A stretch of 64,000 nucleotides of DNA from Mucilaginibacter flavus (lineage in GTDB: Bacteria; Bacteroidota; Bacteroidia; Sphingobacteriales; Sphingobacteriaceae). Shown one piece after another: positions 53,768 through 63,112 of this stretch. Each line of letters starts with the position of its first letter. Within the stretch, counting starts at the first letter, position 1. Both the position numbers and the translations under genes were made by a program. Under the pieces are notes generated by a model. The model was not told where the DNA came from, made no database searches, and was given only the letters and a program-made list of their open reading frames with translations. Location of the stretch: the NCBI RefSeq assembly GCF_030409315.1, contig NZ_JAUFPS010000006.1, forward strand, positions 52,371 to 116,370, in the 5' to 3' direction.

Positions 53768-54146
53768 GGCAGATTTATATTTTTTGAATTAAGAACGGTT
53801 TGCACCGACGATATGTTTAAGCAAATATATTTAAACAGCCCGTTACCTTGTTGGGTGCTTCCTAACTTGTTATAACAGGATTTTGTCTTTTTTTGTTGTG
53901 GGGTGGTAGGATGGAAGATAAAATAGGGCTAATGTGGGGGGGGATAAAGAAGCTATATAGGAGTACACATAACAGACCCGTCATTATAAAATACGACGAA
54001 GCAATCTCCTACTTTACAGATTCAATCTGGAAGTAGGGGATTGCTTCGTGCTTTATGATAAAGTGATTGTAAATTATTGATTATCAGTGATGCTTTTTGC
54101 GTCATTCCTGTTTCTTTTCAGGACTTCCCTGATTTGGCAACATCCG
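53768..54146. other. Gene-free stretch with a REP-like element
   Basis: No gene-like frame is seen. The main content is the palindrome at 53979-54062; a G-rich run occurs at 53934-53943. Confidence 0.5.
53979..54062. repeat. Worn REP-like palindrome
   Basis: CGTCATTATAAAATACGACG, then AAGCAATCTCCTACTT, opposed by AAGTAGGGGATTGCTTCG and TGCTTTATGAT. The CGTCATT...GAAGCAATCTC layout matches the element at 40360-40456, but the arms have drifted. Confidence 0.75.
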
Positions 54147-55277
54147 TTATACCCTTATATAAACATTCTTCTTATCCAAAAACCATCCCACGCTCCAACA
54201 AATGAGCATGTAACTGATGGCAAAAAGCAGTGAGCCTATGGCACCCGGTGCTATCACCTGATAAAAGTTATCATTGATCCAACCGTACAGGCTGGTGCCT
54301 TTTACACTTACCATGTAAAAGAAAATCACTAAGGTTTCTGACAATACATATACCGGTAGCGGATTTTTACCCAGAATGGTGAAAAAGCGGGTCCAGTTGC
54401 CTTTGTTCCAGTTGTTGATTTCTAAAGCGTAAATCAGGAAGGAAAGGATCACCAGATCAAGACCGGTGGTCAGTAAGGTAAACGGACTGCTCCATAGTTT
54501 TTTACCAATTGGGAATACCATGTTCCAGCACAAGGCCAAAAAGATAAGCAGGCAGCCTGTTAACAGCATTTTGGAGATAACATCGTACCCTTTGCCTTTT
54601 TGCTGTATAAATTTACCGGCATAGTAACCAATTACCACGTTTACAATGGCAGGCAACGTGCTCAGGATACCTTCGGGATCAAAAGCTATTTTTTCGCCAT
54701 GATACATGTGGTTGTCGCCTAAAATAAATTTATCCAGGAAGATGCCCGCATTACCGGTCATACTGTAAGGGCTGGCAGGATCGCCAAATACCAGCAACAA
54801 TATCCAGTAAGCAAACAGCAGTACAACAGATAGTATAATAACCGATTGCTTTGACAAAAAATGGATCATGAGCGACGCGAAGCAATAACATAACGCGATG
54901 CGCTGCAACACCCCCATAATACGCGTATGACTAATTGGCGACCATGCAAAATGTCCGTTATCGAAATTAAAAAACGGAAACCAGTACATAAGGTAACCAA
55001 TTAAAAAGATGAGTAGCGTGCGTTTAAAAATCTTGGTTAGTACAGCTGCGTTACCCATTTCGATATAGCGCTTCATAGAAAAGCTCATGGCGTTACCCAC
55101 AGCGAATAAAAACGAGGGGAAGACCAGGTCGGTTGGGGTAAAACCAAACCAGGCGGCATGCTCAAGTGGAGCAAAGGGCGTAGCGCCGCTGCCCGGAGTA
55201 TTTACAATGATCATAAAACATATGGTCATGCCCCGGAAAACATCCAGCGATAAAAATCGGGTTGATGATTTGTTCAT
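54147..55277 (-). CDS. HGSNAT-like / DUF5009 membrane acyltransferase
   Basis: A 376-residue protein with about ten membrane helices. The N-terminal RFLSLDVFRGMTICFMIIVN and the TPTDLVFPSFLFAVGNAMSFS region match the family of heparan-alpha-glucosaminide N-acetyltransferase-like proteins (DUF5009). Such proteins are thought to transfer acetyl groups across the membrane to amino sugars. It lies downstream of the SusCD pair, after a terminator, so a role in processing an imported glycan is possible. Confidence 0.85.
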   Translation of the reverse strand: MNKSSTRFLSLDVFRGMTICFMIIVNTPGSGATPFAPLEHAAWFGFTPTDLVFPSFLFAVGNAMSFSMKRYIEMGNAAVLTKIFKRTLLIFLIGYLMYWFPFFNFDNGHFAWSPISHTRIMGVLQRIALCYCFASLMIHFLSKQSVIILSVVLLFAYWILLLVFGDPASPYSMTGNAGIFLDKFILGDNHMYHGEKIAFDPEGILSTLPAIVNVVIGYYAGKFIQQKGKGYDVISKMLLTGCLLIFLALCWNMVFPIGKKLWSSPFTLLTTGLDLVILSFLIYALEINNWNKGNWTRFFTILGKNPLPVYVLSETLVIFFYMVSVKGTSLYGWINDNFYQVIAPGAIGSLLFAISYMLICWSVGWFLDKKNVYIRV

Positions 55278-55338
55278 AATTGGGTTAAAAAAATAGTTAC
55301 CGGTTTACCTAAGGAGAGTAATTATAAGCAATTTGTTA

Positions 55339-55373
55339 AAATAAGCCGGGATATACAATACCCCGGCTTATTT
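55339..55373. terminator. Terminator after the SusD gene
   Basis: AAATAAGCCGGG (55339-55350) pairs perfectly with CCCGGCTTATTT (55362-55373), with an 11-base loop. Confidence 0.9.
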
Positions 55374-55386
55374 ATGTTATACAGTA

Positions 55387-57168
55387 TTAATGGTAGCCCG
55401 GGTTTTGTTTAAGTACCGGGGCACCACCTTTAACGCTCAGGTCAATTTCTGAAAGTGGGATAGGGAAATATTCGTTTTTACCTTTTATAAACTTGCCTCC
55501 TTTTACATCATTGGTTTGGGTGCTTTGGTAAGCTATATAAGCATTTAGCTCAGTATCGGCAATGCCCCATCTAACCAAATCAAAAAAGCGGTGGCCTTCC
55601 ATAGCCAATTCAATTTTCCGCTCAAAATAAATAGCTTTAAGCGCTGTAGCCTGGCTGGTAAAAGTACCGGCGGGATAAGGGCTTACTTTGTAATTAGCCG
55701 CAGCCGTAGTGGTGAAGCCTTTGGTTGGGTTATTATCATCTTTGTAAGTGTGCACCCAGCCTGCGGTATTGGCAGCTCTGTTACGTACCATGTTAACATA
55801 ATTTAGGGCAGCGGTAAAATTATTTAACTGTGCTTCAACTTCGGCAGCCATCAGCAATACATCGGCAAAACGGATAAGGTTAACATTAATGCCTGATCCT
55901 GGTGCCCATGAGGTATTATCGCCATTGGTTGATTGCTCGGCCTGGCCATAAACATTTTTAATGGGCGAATACGGACCACCGTATTGCTGATCCCTAACCC
56001 AATCGGTACCAGGGTGCAAACCCCAGTCGAGATAGGGAATACCACGACGGCCTACGGTCCAATCCAACCTTGGGTCAACAGTACCGGCATCCGGGGTATA
56101 ATCGTCACCCGCAGCAACACCCATATCTGTTTTTAAAGCGTGCGTATTGTAATCGTCCAAATATGGTAAACCGGTAGTTGGGTTGGTGCGGTAATGATTA
56201 GCCAGTTCGATTGATGGCTGGTAAAACCCGCAACAACTAAACGGACTGCTGTTACCGTAAGGAAAATTAAGCATATCGCCATCGTTCGCGTTCGACGGGC
56301 CATTCGGATCTGAATTGGCAGCTGCCTGCACCGCGAATACTGATTCGGCGCTGTTGTTGGTAGCCGTACGGAAGTTATCATTGAATTTGGTGTTCAACGC
56401 GTATTTTAAACCCGACGCGGTTTCGCCCTGGCTTATCACGGCGTCAAATACTGCTTTGGCATCGGTGTATTTATGCTCATATAAATAGGTTTTGGCTAAA
56501 TAAGCACCGGCAGCCCATTTGTTTGCCCGGCCAACGTTCTCCTGCGTAACCGGCAGGTTATCATAAGCGTATTTAAAATCGGCTTCAATTTTTGGCCAGA
56601 TGTCGGTTGTGTTAGGCTGATTAATATCCGTGGTCGTTTCGTCCATGTAAGGCACATTATTAAACATCTTTTTCAGGTCGAAGTAATAATGAGCGCGCAA
56701 AAACTTAGCCTGGGCCAGTATATTGGTTTTAACCGCATTTGTAATAGCGGGTACTTTTAGGGTAACCTTAATGGTATTGTTGGTACGGGAAATGCCCTCA
56801 TAATCTGCCCGCCATTTGCTGTCAAAGAAACCGTTGCTGGCATCGGGGTTGTATTTCATGATGGGTTCAATAGGTTGCTGATCGCCGGCTATACTTCCTT
56901 TTGAGGCATCGCCACCGGCTACGCCGCCATAAATCCAGTTATCGGGCGATGCTTCCCACGAGCCGCCGCCGCCAATGGCCGCGTCGCCGCCTTGCTGACC
57001 ATCTAACGCGGCATAAGCGCCAACCAATAATTCGTTGGCACCTGCCACTGTTTCTAAAAACTGAGGCTGCAAGGCCCCGTTAATAGGCTTATCTAAAAAT
57101 GACTTTTTACATGCCCCAAGCGATAAAACGCTAAGTAGCATGATGCTGAAATATATTTTTGCTTTCAT
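55387..57168 (-). CDS. SusD/RagB family surface nutrient-binding lipoprotein
   Basis: A 593-residue lipoprotein with a lipobox (LSLGACKK) at the end of its signal peptide; SusD-like proteins bind the nutrient at the cell surface and sit as a lid over the SusC channel. The N-terminal helices resemble TPRs (AKFLRAHYYFDLKKMFNNVP; AYLAKTYLYEHKYTDAKAVF), and the end EYFPIPLSEIDL with VLKQNPGY is a SusD hallmark. It begins 21 bases after the SusC gene. The ligand is unknown. Confidence 0.95.
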   Translation of the reverse strand: MKAKIYFSIMLLSVLSLGACKKSFLDKPINGALQPQFLETVAGANELLVGAYAALDGQQGGDAAIGGGGSWEASPDNWIYGGVAGGDASKGSIAGDQQPIEPIMKYNPDASNGFFDSKWRADYEGISRTNNTIKVTLKVPAITNAVKTNILAQAKFLRAHYYFDLKKMFNNVPYMDETTTDINQPNTTDIWPKIEADFKYAYDNLPVTQENVGRANKWAAGAYLAKTYLYEHKYTDAKAVFDAVISQGETASGLKYALNTKFNDNFRTATNNSAESVFAVQAAANSDPNGPSNANDGDMLNFPYGNSSPFSCCGFYQPSIELANHYRTNPTTGLPYLDDYNTHALKTDMGVAAGDDYTPDAGTVDPRLDWTVGRRGIPYLDWGLHPGTDWVRDQQYGGPYSPIKNVYGQAEQSTNGDNTSWAPGSGINVNLIRFADVLLMAAEVEAQLNNFTAALNYVNMVRNRAANTAGWVHTYKDDNNPTKGFTTTAAANYKVSPYPAGTFTSQATALKAIYFERKIELAMEGHRFFDLVRWGIADTELNAYIAYQSTQTNDVKGGKFIKGKNEYFPIPLSEIDLSVKGGAPVLKQNPGYH

Positions 57169-57189
57169 TGTAATACGCTTTATATGTTG

Positions 57190-60100
57190 TTATAATGAAA
57201 AATTAACGCCGAATAAGAAAGTACGCGGACTGGCATAACTGCCTTCATCAATACCAAAATCTTTGGTGTTGCCACTCAACTCCGGATCAATACCACTGTA
57301 GCCCGTTAAAGTGAACAGGTTAGTTGCCGATACATAGATCCTTAGTTTTTGGATGCCTGCCTTTTTCAAAGCGTTCACTTTAAAAGTGTAGCCTATTTGC
57401 GCGTTGCGCAAGCGTACATAAGTTCCGTTTTCAACAAAGTAGGAGTTTGGTGTGGCACCACTACTGGTTGATGCATCAAGCTCCTGGATAGGTGCTTTGG
57501 CATTTTGGTGAGTTGGTGCCCATGAATCATTAAGCGCGGTATAGTTTTTCGCTGTTCCGTACGATGCATAAAAATCCCTCCAGTATTTTACGCTATTCCA
57601 TAATTTGTTACCGAATGAACCGTAAAGAAATACGCTGGCATCAAAGTTTTTATAGTTTACAGATAGGTTTAAACCGGCAGTTACCTTAGGATTGGGATTG
57701 CCAATAAAAGTACGGTCGGCATCGGTGATCATACCATCGCCGTTCACATCCTTATATTTAAATCGGCCTACCTTAACGTCTGATTGATAAACGGCGTTAG
57801 GATCGTTACTTATTTTTTGAGCACTGGCGTTGGCCGCGTCAATCTGGGCCTGGTTATTCCAAAAGCCGTCTACCTGGTAACCGTAAAACTCACCTAAAGA
57901 GTGGCCAACCGCGCTTCGGGTTATCGGGCTATCAAAACGACTGGTGGCATCGCCCACAAAATAATCCCGATCGTCAGAAACCTTTAAAATTTTATTATTA
58001 TAGGTAGTTATAGTACCGGTAGCGCCAAAGCTAAGGTCTTTACTTGCGGTAAAGTTGCCGGTTATCGAGATATCCAAACCATCGGTTTTCATTTTACCTA
58101 CGTTTTGGGCAGGTACCTGTCCGTTACCGGCGGTGCCCAACTGCCTTGCAGCATATAACAAATCGTTGATGTTTTTGCGATAGTAATCGGCAGTCGCCGC
58201 TATTTTGCCATCAAATATGGTGGCATCAAAACCAATGTTGGAGTTGATATCTTTTTCCCACAAAGCGTGTGGATTGGCTATCTGATCCTGGTAAAAGCCG
58301 GGTACTAATGGCGCATTACCATCTAAAGGATAGTAGGATTGGCCAATATTGGTACTAAAAGTAGTGTAGGCATCTTTGGCGCCCATGTTAATCTGGTTGC
58401 CCATAATACCCCAGCCGCCGCGCACTTTTAAATCGGTAAGCCATTTCACATTTTTAAGGAAGCTTTCCTGCGATACACGCCAGCCGCCGCTAAATGCCGG
58501 GAAGTAACCGTAACGCTGATCGACCGGGAACTTTGAAGAACCATCCCTGCGAATAGTTGCATTAAACAAATACTTGTTGTCAAAAATATAATCGAGGCGG
58601 GCAAATTCAGAGAAAAGCGAATTGGAGGCCGTGCTGCTGTAAGTATTCTTATTATTGGTACCGGTTGAAAGGTTTACGTAATGAGGATCAAAACTATAAA
58701 ACCCTTGAATGCTACCGCCAAGGCTGCTATCATGGTCTTCAACCGCTTCGGTACCTACAACCACATTCAGGTTATGCTTGCCAAAAGTTTTTTGATAGGA
58801 TAATGTATTTGTCCAGTTAAAGCTATAGGCATTTTCAGAGTTTTCGCTGTAACTGTTTATCTGCGAATTTTCAACGTTTTCGTAAGTTGGATAATTAAAC
58901 GAATGATTTTTACTGTTCAAAATATCACCACCAAAACTGGTACGCAGGGTAAGTCCTTTAAAAATATCGGCCTCGGCAAACATATTGCCCAACAGCCTGT
59001 AGGCCGTAGCGCCGTTTACTTTGGTGCGTTGCTGTATAGCTACCGGGTTATTGGCATCGCCTAAGCCCGTACCGTAGGTGCCTGCATAATTACCCATAAT
59101 ATCATATACCGGTATAATGGGCTGCTCCCTTAATCCCATCGCTATTACACCATCTGGGTTATTTGCAGTAACCTGCGCATGGTTTGAAGAAGCCACCTGT
59201 GGCGTATTGGTGATAGAATAAGCAATATTTTCGCCTACCCTGATGTGTTTGGTAATATTAAAGGTGGTATTTGAGCGCAGGGTATAGCGTTTTAAATAAG
59301 TATCAATCAACGTGCCTTGTTGATTAAAATAATTTAACGAAAACAGGTAGCTGGCCTGATCGCTGCTGCCGCTTAAGGTTAAGTTATGGCTGGTTATCGG
59401 CGCTGTTTTAAACAGTTCGTGATACCAGTCGGTACCGGTTTTATTGGCTTTTGTGATCCTGTAAAAGTTATTATAATCATCGGGCGATGTATAATTAGGG
59501 TTCACATAGTATTTTGAGGGATCAACCGATGGGTCGCCGTTTTTAGCGCCTGCCGGGGTGATATAATCTGGCAGCGTAAAATTTGCGCCATGCCCGTTAG
59601 GGTTATACAAAGGGTCCTGAAAATCGGTAGTACCCGAGTTTTTTTCGGCTGTCAATTGCAGGCTGGCTTGTTGCTGCGGATTAATGGTATTCCAAACATT
59701 ACCGCCTTTAGGCACCTGCGAACCGTAATAAGCATCGTACTGGATGCTTACTTTGCCTTTACCTTTTTTGGTGGTGATAATGATTACCCCATTGGCAGCC
59801 CTTGCTCCATATATAGAGGCCGAGCTCGCATCCTTTAACACCTGTAACGATTCTACATCATTAGGATTGATGGTACTTACATCATAAGTTTCCATCCCAT
59901 CAACCACATACAGCGGGGTATTATCGCCAAAAGTGTTAAAACCCCTGATGTGTACCTGCGGTTCTTCGCCCGGCTGGCCAGATCCTGTAACGGTAACACC
60001 GGATGCCTGCCCCTGCAACTGACTGTTTACCGATGATGATGCCTGCTTGTTAAGATCTTTAACATTTACCACAGCAACCGCGCCGGTAAGGTCCTTTTTC

Positions 60101-60750
60101 TTTTGGGTAGCATAACCTACCACAACAACCTCGTTTAAAGCTTTTGATTCTTCGGCCAGTTTTATGTTGATAACGCTTTGGCCGTTAACCGCGGCTTCCT
60201 GGCTGGTAAACCCCAAAAAGTTATACACCAGTGTGCCCGTGCCATCGGGCAGGGTGATGGTGTATTTACCATCCATATTGGTTACAGTGCCCAATGAGCT
60301 GCCTTTGAGCTTTATGCTTACACCGGGTAAAGGCGAGCCGCTTACATCGGTAACTACGCCTGTTACGGTAAGGGTTACTATTTCTTTACCGCCAGCAGGT
60401 TTAACAATGATGATATCATCAACCACCTGAAAGGTAAGCTGCTGGTTTTTAAGCACATTTTTCATTACGGTTTCAATGTTGGCGTCCTGCAGTTCCACAT
60501 TGATCTTTTTATCAACGTTAACCTGGTCTAACCGGTAAAAAACCGTGTACTTGCTGCTTTTCTCAATCTGCTTAAACATTTGCTTTACAGATACATTGTT
60601 TACGTTAAAGTTGAAAACGTTTTGTGAGTAAACAGCCGCGTGTATTTGCATTATTCCCGTGAAGAGTAAAACAGTTACAAGCTTCATAATTTTAATCGTT
60701 TTTTGCCACGCGCGCGCAGCCCATACAGGTTTCCTGTCAAAATTTATCAT
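57190..60750 (-). CDS. SusC/RagA TonB-dependent outer-membrane transporter with STN domain
   Basis: A 1186-residue transporter. Order of parts: signal peptide, secretin/TonB N-terminal (STN) domain (FNFNVNNVSVKQMFKQIEKS), a carboxypeptidase-like beta domain (GVVTDVSGSPLPGVSIKLKG), plug (ALNEVVVVGYATQKKKDLTGAV; YVVDGMETYDVSTINPNDVES) and a C-terminal barrel ending FLFGVNFSL. The STN domain marks transporters that signal to a FecR/ECF pair, and fecR lies 163 bases upstream. Substrate unknown. Confidence 0.95.
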   Translation of the reverse strand: MINFDRKPVWAARAWQKTIKIMKLVTVLLFTGIMQIHAAVYSQNVFNFNVNNVSVKQMFKQIEKSSKYTVFYRLDQVNVDKKINVELQDANIETVMKNVLKNQQLTFQVVDDIIIVKPAGGKEIVTLTVTGVVTDVSGSPLPGVSIKLKGSSLGTVTNMDGKYTITLPDGTGTLVYNFLGFTSQEAAVNGQSVINIKLAEESKALNEVVVVGYATQKKKDLTGAVAVVNVKDLNKQASSSVNSQLQGQASGVTVTGSGQPGEEPQVHIRGFNTFGDNTPLYVVDGMETYDVSTINPNDVESLQVLKDASSASIYGARAANGVIIITTKKGKGKVSIQYDAYYGSQVPKGGNVWNTINPQQQASLQLTAEKNSGTTDFQDPLYNPNGHGANFTLPDYITPAGAKNGDPSVDPSKYYVNPNYTSPDDYNNFYRITKANKTGTDWYHELFKTAPITSHNLTLSGSSDQASYLFSLNYFNQQGTLIDTYLKRYTLRSNTTFNITKHIRVGENIAYSITNTPQVASSNHAQVTANNPDGVIAMGLREQPIIPVYDIMGNYAGTYGTGLGDANNPVAIQQRTKVNGATAYRLLGNMFAEADIFKGLTLRTSFGGDILNSKNHSFNYPTYENVENSQINSYSENSENAYSFNWTNTLSYQKTFGKHNLNVVVGTEAVEDHDSSLGGSIQGFYSFDPHYVNLSTGTNNKNTYSSTASNSLFSEFARLDYIFDNKYLFNATIRRDGSSKFPVDQRYGYFPAFSGGWRVSQESFLKNVKWLTDLKVRGGWGIMGNQINMGAKDAYTTFSTNIGQSYYPLDGNAPLVPGFYQDQIANPHALWEKDINSNIGFDATIFDGKIAATADYYRKNINDLLYAARQLGTAGNGQVPAQNVGKMKTDGLDISITGNFTASKDLSFGATGTITTYNNKILKVSDDRDYFVGDATSRFDSPITRSAVGHSLGEFYGYQVDGFWNNQAQIDAANASAQKISNDPNAVYQSDVKVGRFKYKDVNGDGMITDADRTFIGNPNPKVTAGLNLSVNYKNFDASVFLYGSFGNKLWNSVKYWRDFYASYGTAKNYTALNDSWAPTHQNAKAPIQELDASTSSGATPNSYFVENGTYVRLRNAQIGYTFKVNALKKAGIQKLRIYVSATNLFTLTGYSGIDPELSGNTKDFGIDEGSYASPRTFLFGVNFSL

Positions 60751-60819
60751 AAATTTGTTTGTTAATCAGTTAATACGATGCTTCCCCAAGCGTAGGGTAT
60801 TAGCTATTGATTTTATAAG

Positions 60820-60851
60820 AACCCGGAGTGTTAGCGCACGTCGGGTTTTTT
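60820..60851. promoter_or_regulatory. Hairpin between fecR and susC
   Basis: AACCCG (60820-60825) pairs with CGGGTT (60842-60847), with an inner GTG/CAC. A T run follows on the plus strand and a weaker T-rich run on the minus strand, so it may reduce read-through from fecR into susC. Confidence 0.4.
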
Positions 60852-60912
60852 ATTTTGAAAGAGAGCGTTAGTTTCTGATCATATAATGCTTTGTTTTTTA
60901 AAGGTTAACAGA

Positions 60913-61974
60913 TTAGTTTTTATCGTTTTTGGTTATGTTCACGGTGTTGCCGGTTACGGAATAATCAATGGGCGTATTACCCTTAATCAGTTCCAAAACC
61001 TTATTGATACTGGCCACATTTTTAAAGCTGCCCGAGTAGCGGATATTTTGCAGACTGGTATCATTCATCATAATTTTTACATTATACCTGCGCTCCAGCA
61101 CTCTTGAAATTTCATCAAGTGTGTTACCGTCAAATACCAGCAAATCATCTTTCCAGCCATCATAACGGTCCATTTTTGCCGAATCGATTTGCATCATCTG
61201 AATCTCGTTAAGGTTATCCAACTCTTTTTTATCAACCGGCTTACCATCCTCATCGGCCTTGGGATAATAAATCCTGAGCACCTGGTGAGGCTTCACATAA
61301 ATACGGTTCATTTCGTGGGTGTTGTTATCTACATTACCCTCAACAGCCACCTCGCCTTTTACCACGGTAGCTTCAAAGAAGCGATCTGTTGGATAGGCCT
61401 TTAAATTAAATTTTGTGCCGATGTCCCTAACAGTATAATTTTTTGTGTTTACCAAAAAGGGTATTGTTTTTTTGCCCGGGGCGATATCGAAAAACGCTTC
61501 TCCTTCCAGGTAAACCGTACGGTTGGTTTTACCAAACCCGGTATTATAATTAAGCCTACTGCCTGCATTAAGCCAAACCAGGGTGCCATCGCTCAGTACT
61601 ATCTTTTTAATGCCCCCCTTGTTTACAGCTACCTGTTTTAATTTTTGCGTGTTTTGAGCGTAATGATTAAGCAATAACCCGGTAAGCACACTAAATACCG
61701 TTATAGCGGCTGCAACTTTACTCCATATTTTAAGTGTACGATACTTTGTTTCGCGCGGTAAATTATCCGCGGCGAATTTTTGGAACGCTTTTTCCTCTTT
61801 AACCACATCGGGTTGCAGGTACAGCATATTTTGCCAGGTTTCGTAAAGCTGCGCAAAATACTGTTCGTTTTCGGGATGCGCGCTTACCCATAGCCTTACC
61901 TGCTCTACCTCTTCATCATTGGCTTCGCGAGTTATATATTTTACCAGTAACAGTTTTATTTCTTCGTTATCCAT
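60913..61974 (-). CDS. FecR family anti-sigma factor
   Basis: A 353-residue regulator with an N-terminal cytoplasmic part (about 1-80), one membrane helix (VAAAITVFSVLTGLLLNHY), and a periplasmic FecR domain (VNKGGIKKIVLSDGTLVWLNAGSRL; EGEAFFDIAPGKKTIPFLV) followed by a C-terminal DUF4974-like part (DNTLDEISRVLERRYNVKI). It should hold an ECF sigma factor and release it when the SusC STN domain signals. Normally the sigma gene is just upstream; here that place is taken by SRPBCC and ArsR genes. Confidence 0.94.
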   Translation of the reverse strand: MDNEEIKLLLVKYITREANDEEVEQVRLWVSAHPENEQYFAQLYETWQNMLYLQPDVVKEEKAFQKFAADNLPRETKYRTLKIWSKVAAAITVFSVLTGLLLNHYAQNTQKLKQVAVNKGGIKKIVLSDGTLVWLNAGSRLNYNTGFGKTNRTVYLEGEAFFDIAPGKKTIPFLVNTKNYTVRDIGTKFNLKAYPTDRFFEATVVKGEVAVEGNVDNNTHEMNRIYVKPHQVLRIYYPKADEDGKPVDKKELDNLNEIQMMQIDSAKMDRYDGWKDDLLVFDGNTLDEISRVLERRYNVKIMMNDTSLQNIRYSGSFKNVASINKVLELIKGNTPIDYSVTGNTVNITKNDKN

Positions 61975-62040
61975 CCTTATATATTGCTAAGACAACTGAA
62001 AAGGACTATACCCTCAAACCGTCGAAAAATATTTTCAATA

Positions 62041-62068
62041 AAAAAGCCGGCTCGTTGCTGAGCCGGCT
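62041..62068 (-). terminator. Terminator after the SRPBCC gene
   Basis: AGCCGGCTC (62045-62053) and GAGCCGGCT (62060-62068) pair fully; on the minus strand a run of T follows. Confidence 0.9.
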
Positions 62069-62095
62069 GATGCTATAACTAATAACAGGTATATA

Positions 62096-62587
62096 TTATT
62101 CTGCTGCCAGTAATTCGGCAAGGTTGTTAAGCCCCATGGTAAAGCCACCTTCAAAGCCCATAGCAACAATTTTTTCCAGATCGTCCTCACTGTCAAAACT
62201 AAGGTCTACTTCCAGTTTTGTGCCTGTTTCCGTAGCTTCAAAAACGTTATTCCAGTACATCTTCGGGAAGTCGCTATTAATATTGCCATCTTCATCACAA
62301 AAGCAGGCTGTGGCGGCAAAACTTTTACCGGCATCAATCTTTGTAAAATCTACCCGGCACCATGAGCGCTCTCCATTGGGGCCTGCCATACAATACAGCC
62401 AAAAGCCTCCTTCTTTAAAGTCCATGATTTTGGTTTCGGCTTTCCATGGTTTTGGTGCCCACCATTTGTCTAATACACTACTGTCGGTCCAGGCTTTCCA
62501 AACCTTTGCTACCGGGGCGGCAAAATAGCGGGTAATGTGCAGCTTTTTGTTAGCCAGATCTTTGGTGATCACTGTTTCATTTTTCAT
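62096..62587 (-). CDS. SRPBCC (AHSA1-like) domain protein
   Basis: A 163-residue START/SRPBCC-fold protein. Typical segments are ITRYFAAPVAKVWKAWTD, LDKWWAPKPWKAETKIMDFKEGGFW, and the C-terminal long helix GFEGGFTMGLNNLAELL. These proteins bind hydrophobic ligands or act as AHSA1-like co-chaperones; the real role of this group is unknown. It lies 12 bases after an ArsR regulator gene, the usual two-gene arrangement. Confidence 0.92.
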   Translation of the reverse strand: MKNETVITKDLANKKLHITRYFAAPVAKVWKAWTDSSVLDKWWAPKPWKAETKIMDFKEGGFWLYCMAGPNGERSWCRVDFTKIDAGKSFAATACFCDEDGNINSDFPKMYWNNVFEATETGTKLEVDLSFDSEDDLEKIVAMGFEGGFTMGLNNLAELLAAE

Positions 62588-62599
62588 AATTGTTGGTTT

Positions 62600-62905
62600 T
62601 TAAAGGTCGTTTAATAAATCGTCTAACTGGTTAAACTTGTTTTCCCACAACTTGCGGAAGTTTTCAAGCCAATGGTCTATCTCTTTCATTTTTTGAAGAT
62701 TTACGTGGTAATGAATTTCTCTGCCTATATGCTCCTGACTAAGTACCTCGCATTCGGTAAGGATTTGGATGTGTTTGGATACCGCCTGCCGGCTGCTTTC
62801 AAAATGTATGGCAAGTGCATTGGGTGTCATGGCTTGTAAAGCCAGCAGGCTCAGGATAGCCCTGCGGGTAGGATCGGCAATGGCCTGGAAAATATCTCTT
62901 CTCAT
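62600..62905 (-). CDS. ArsR-family winged-helix repressor
   Basis: A 101-residue regulator. The ATG at 62905 ([18 protein letters not shown]) is the family start; an upstream in-frame start at 62998 reads through the promoter. The winged helix is [24 protein letters not shown] followed by the wing [12 protein letters not shown]. No Cys metal site is seen, so it is not a metal sensor of the ArsR/SmtB type. It has two operators over its own promoter, so self-repression is likely. Confidence 0.93.
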   Translation of the reverse strand: MRRDIFQAIADPTRRAILSLLALQAMTPNALAIHFESSRQAVSKHIQILTECEVLSQEHIGREIHYHVNLQKMKEIDHWLENFRKLWENKFNQLDDLLNDL

Positions 62906-62955
62906 ATTTGCAACCGTTTGATTGCAAATATATGCGCAACCGATCAATTGCGCAA
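62906..62955 (-). promoter_or_regulatory. arsR promoter with two palindromic operators
   Basis: Minus-strand promoter: -33 TTG (62955-62953), a 20-base spacer, and -7 TATATTTG (62932-62925). Site 1: ATTTGCAA, eight bases, TTGCAAAT (62906-62929). Site 2: TGCGCAA, eight bases, TTGCGCA (62933-62954), which fills the spacer. Centres are 26 bases apart and the two sites share GCAACCG...ATTGC. Confidence 0.85.
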
Positions 62956-63031
62956 GTTTTTTTTGAAAATTTATTGGGGCAAGTAATCCCGCCGCCAAAT
63001 AATGCAGGTTACTTTATCATTATTTCCACAT

Positions 63032-63039
63032 TAAATTTG
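63032..63039 (+). promoter_or_regulatory. Possible -7 box of the ECF sigma gene
   Basis: TAAATTTG fits TAnnTTTG and lies 73 bases before the ATG at 63113. No -33 TTG at the usual spacing. Confidence 0.4.
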
Positions 63040-63112
63040 ATGCTTATGAAAATTAATCCCTAACTTGTTAAAGTTTTTTAAAAAGTGATCTGTTTTCTTG
63101 CCTTATGAATAA

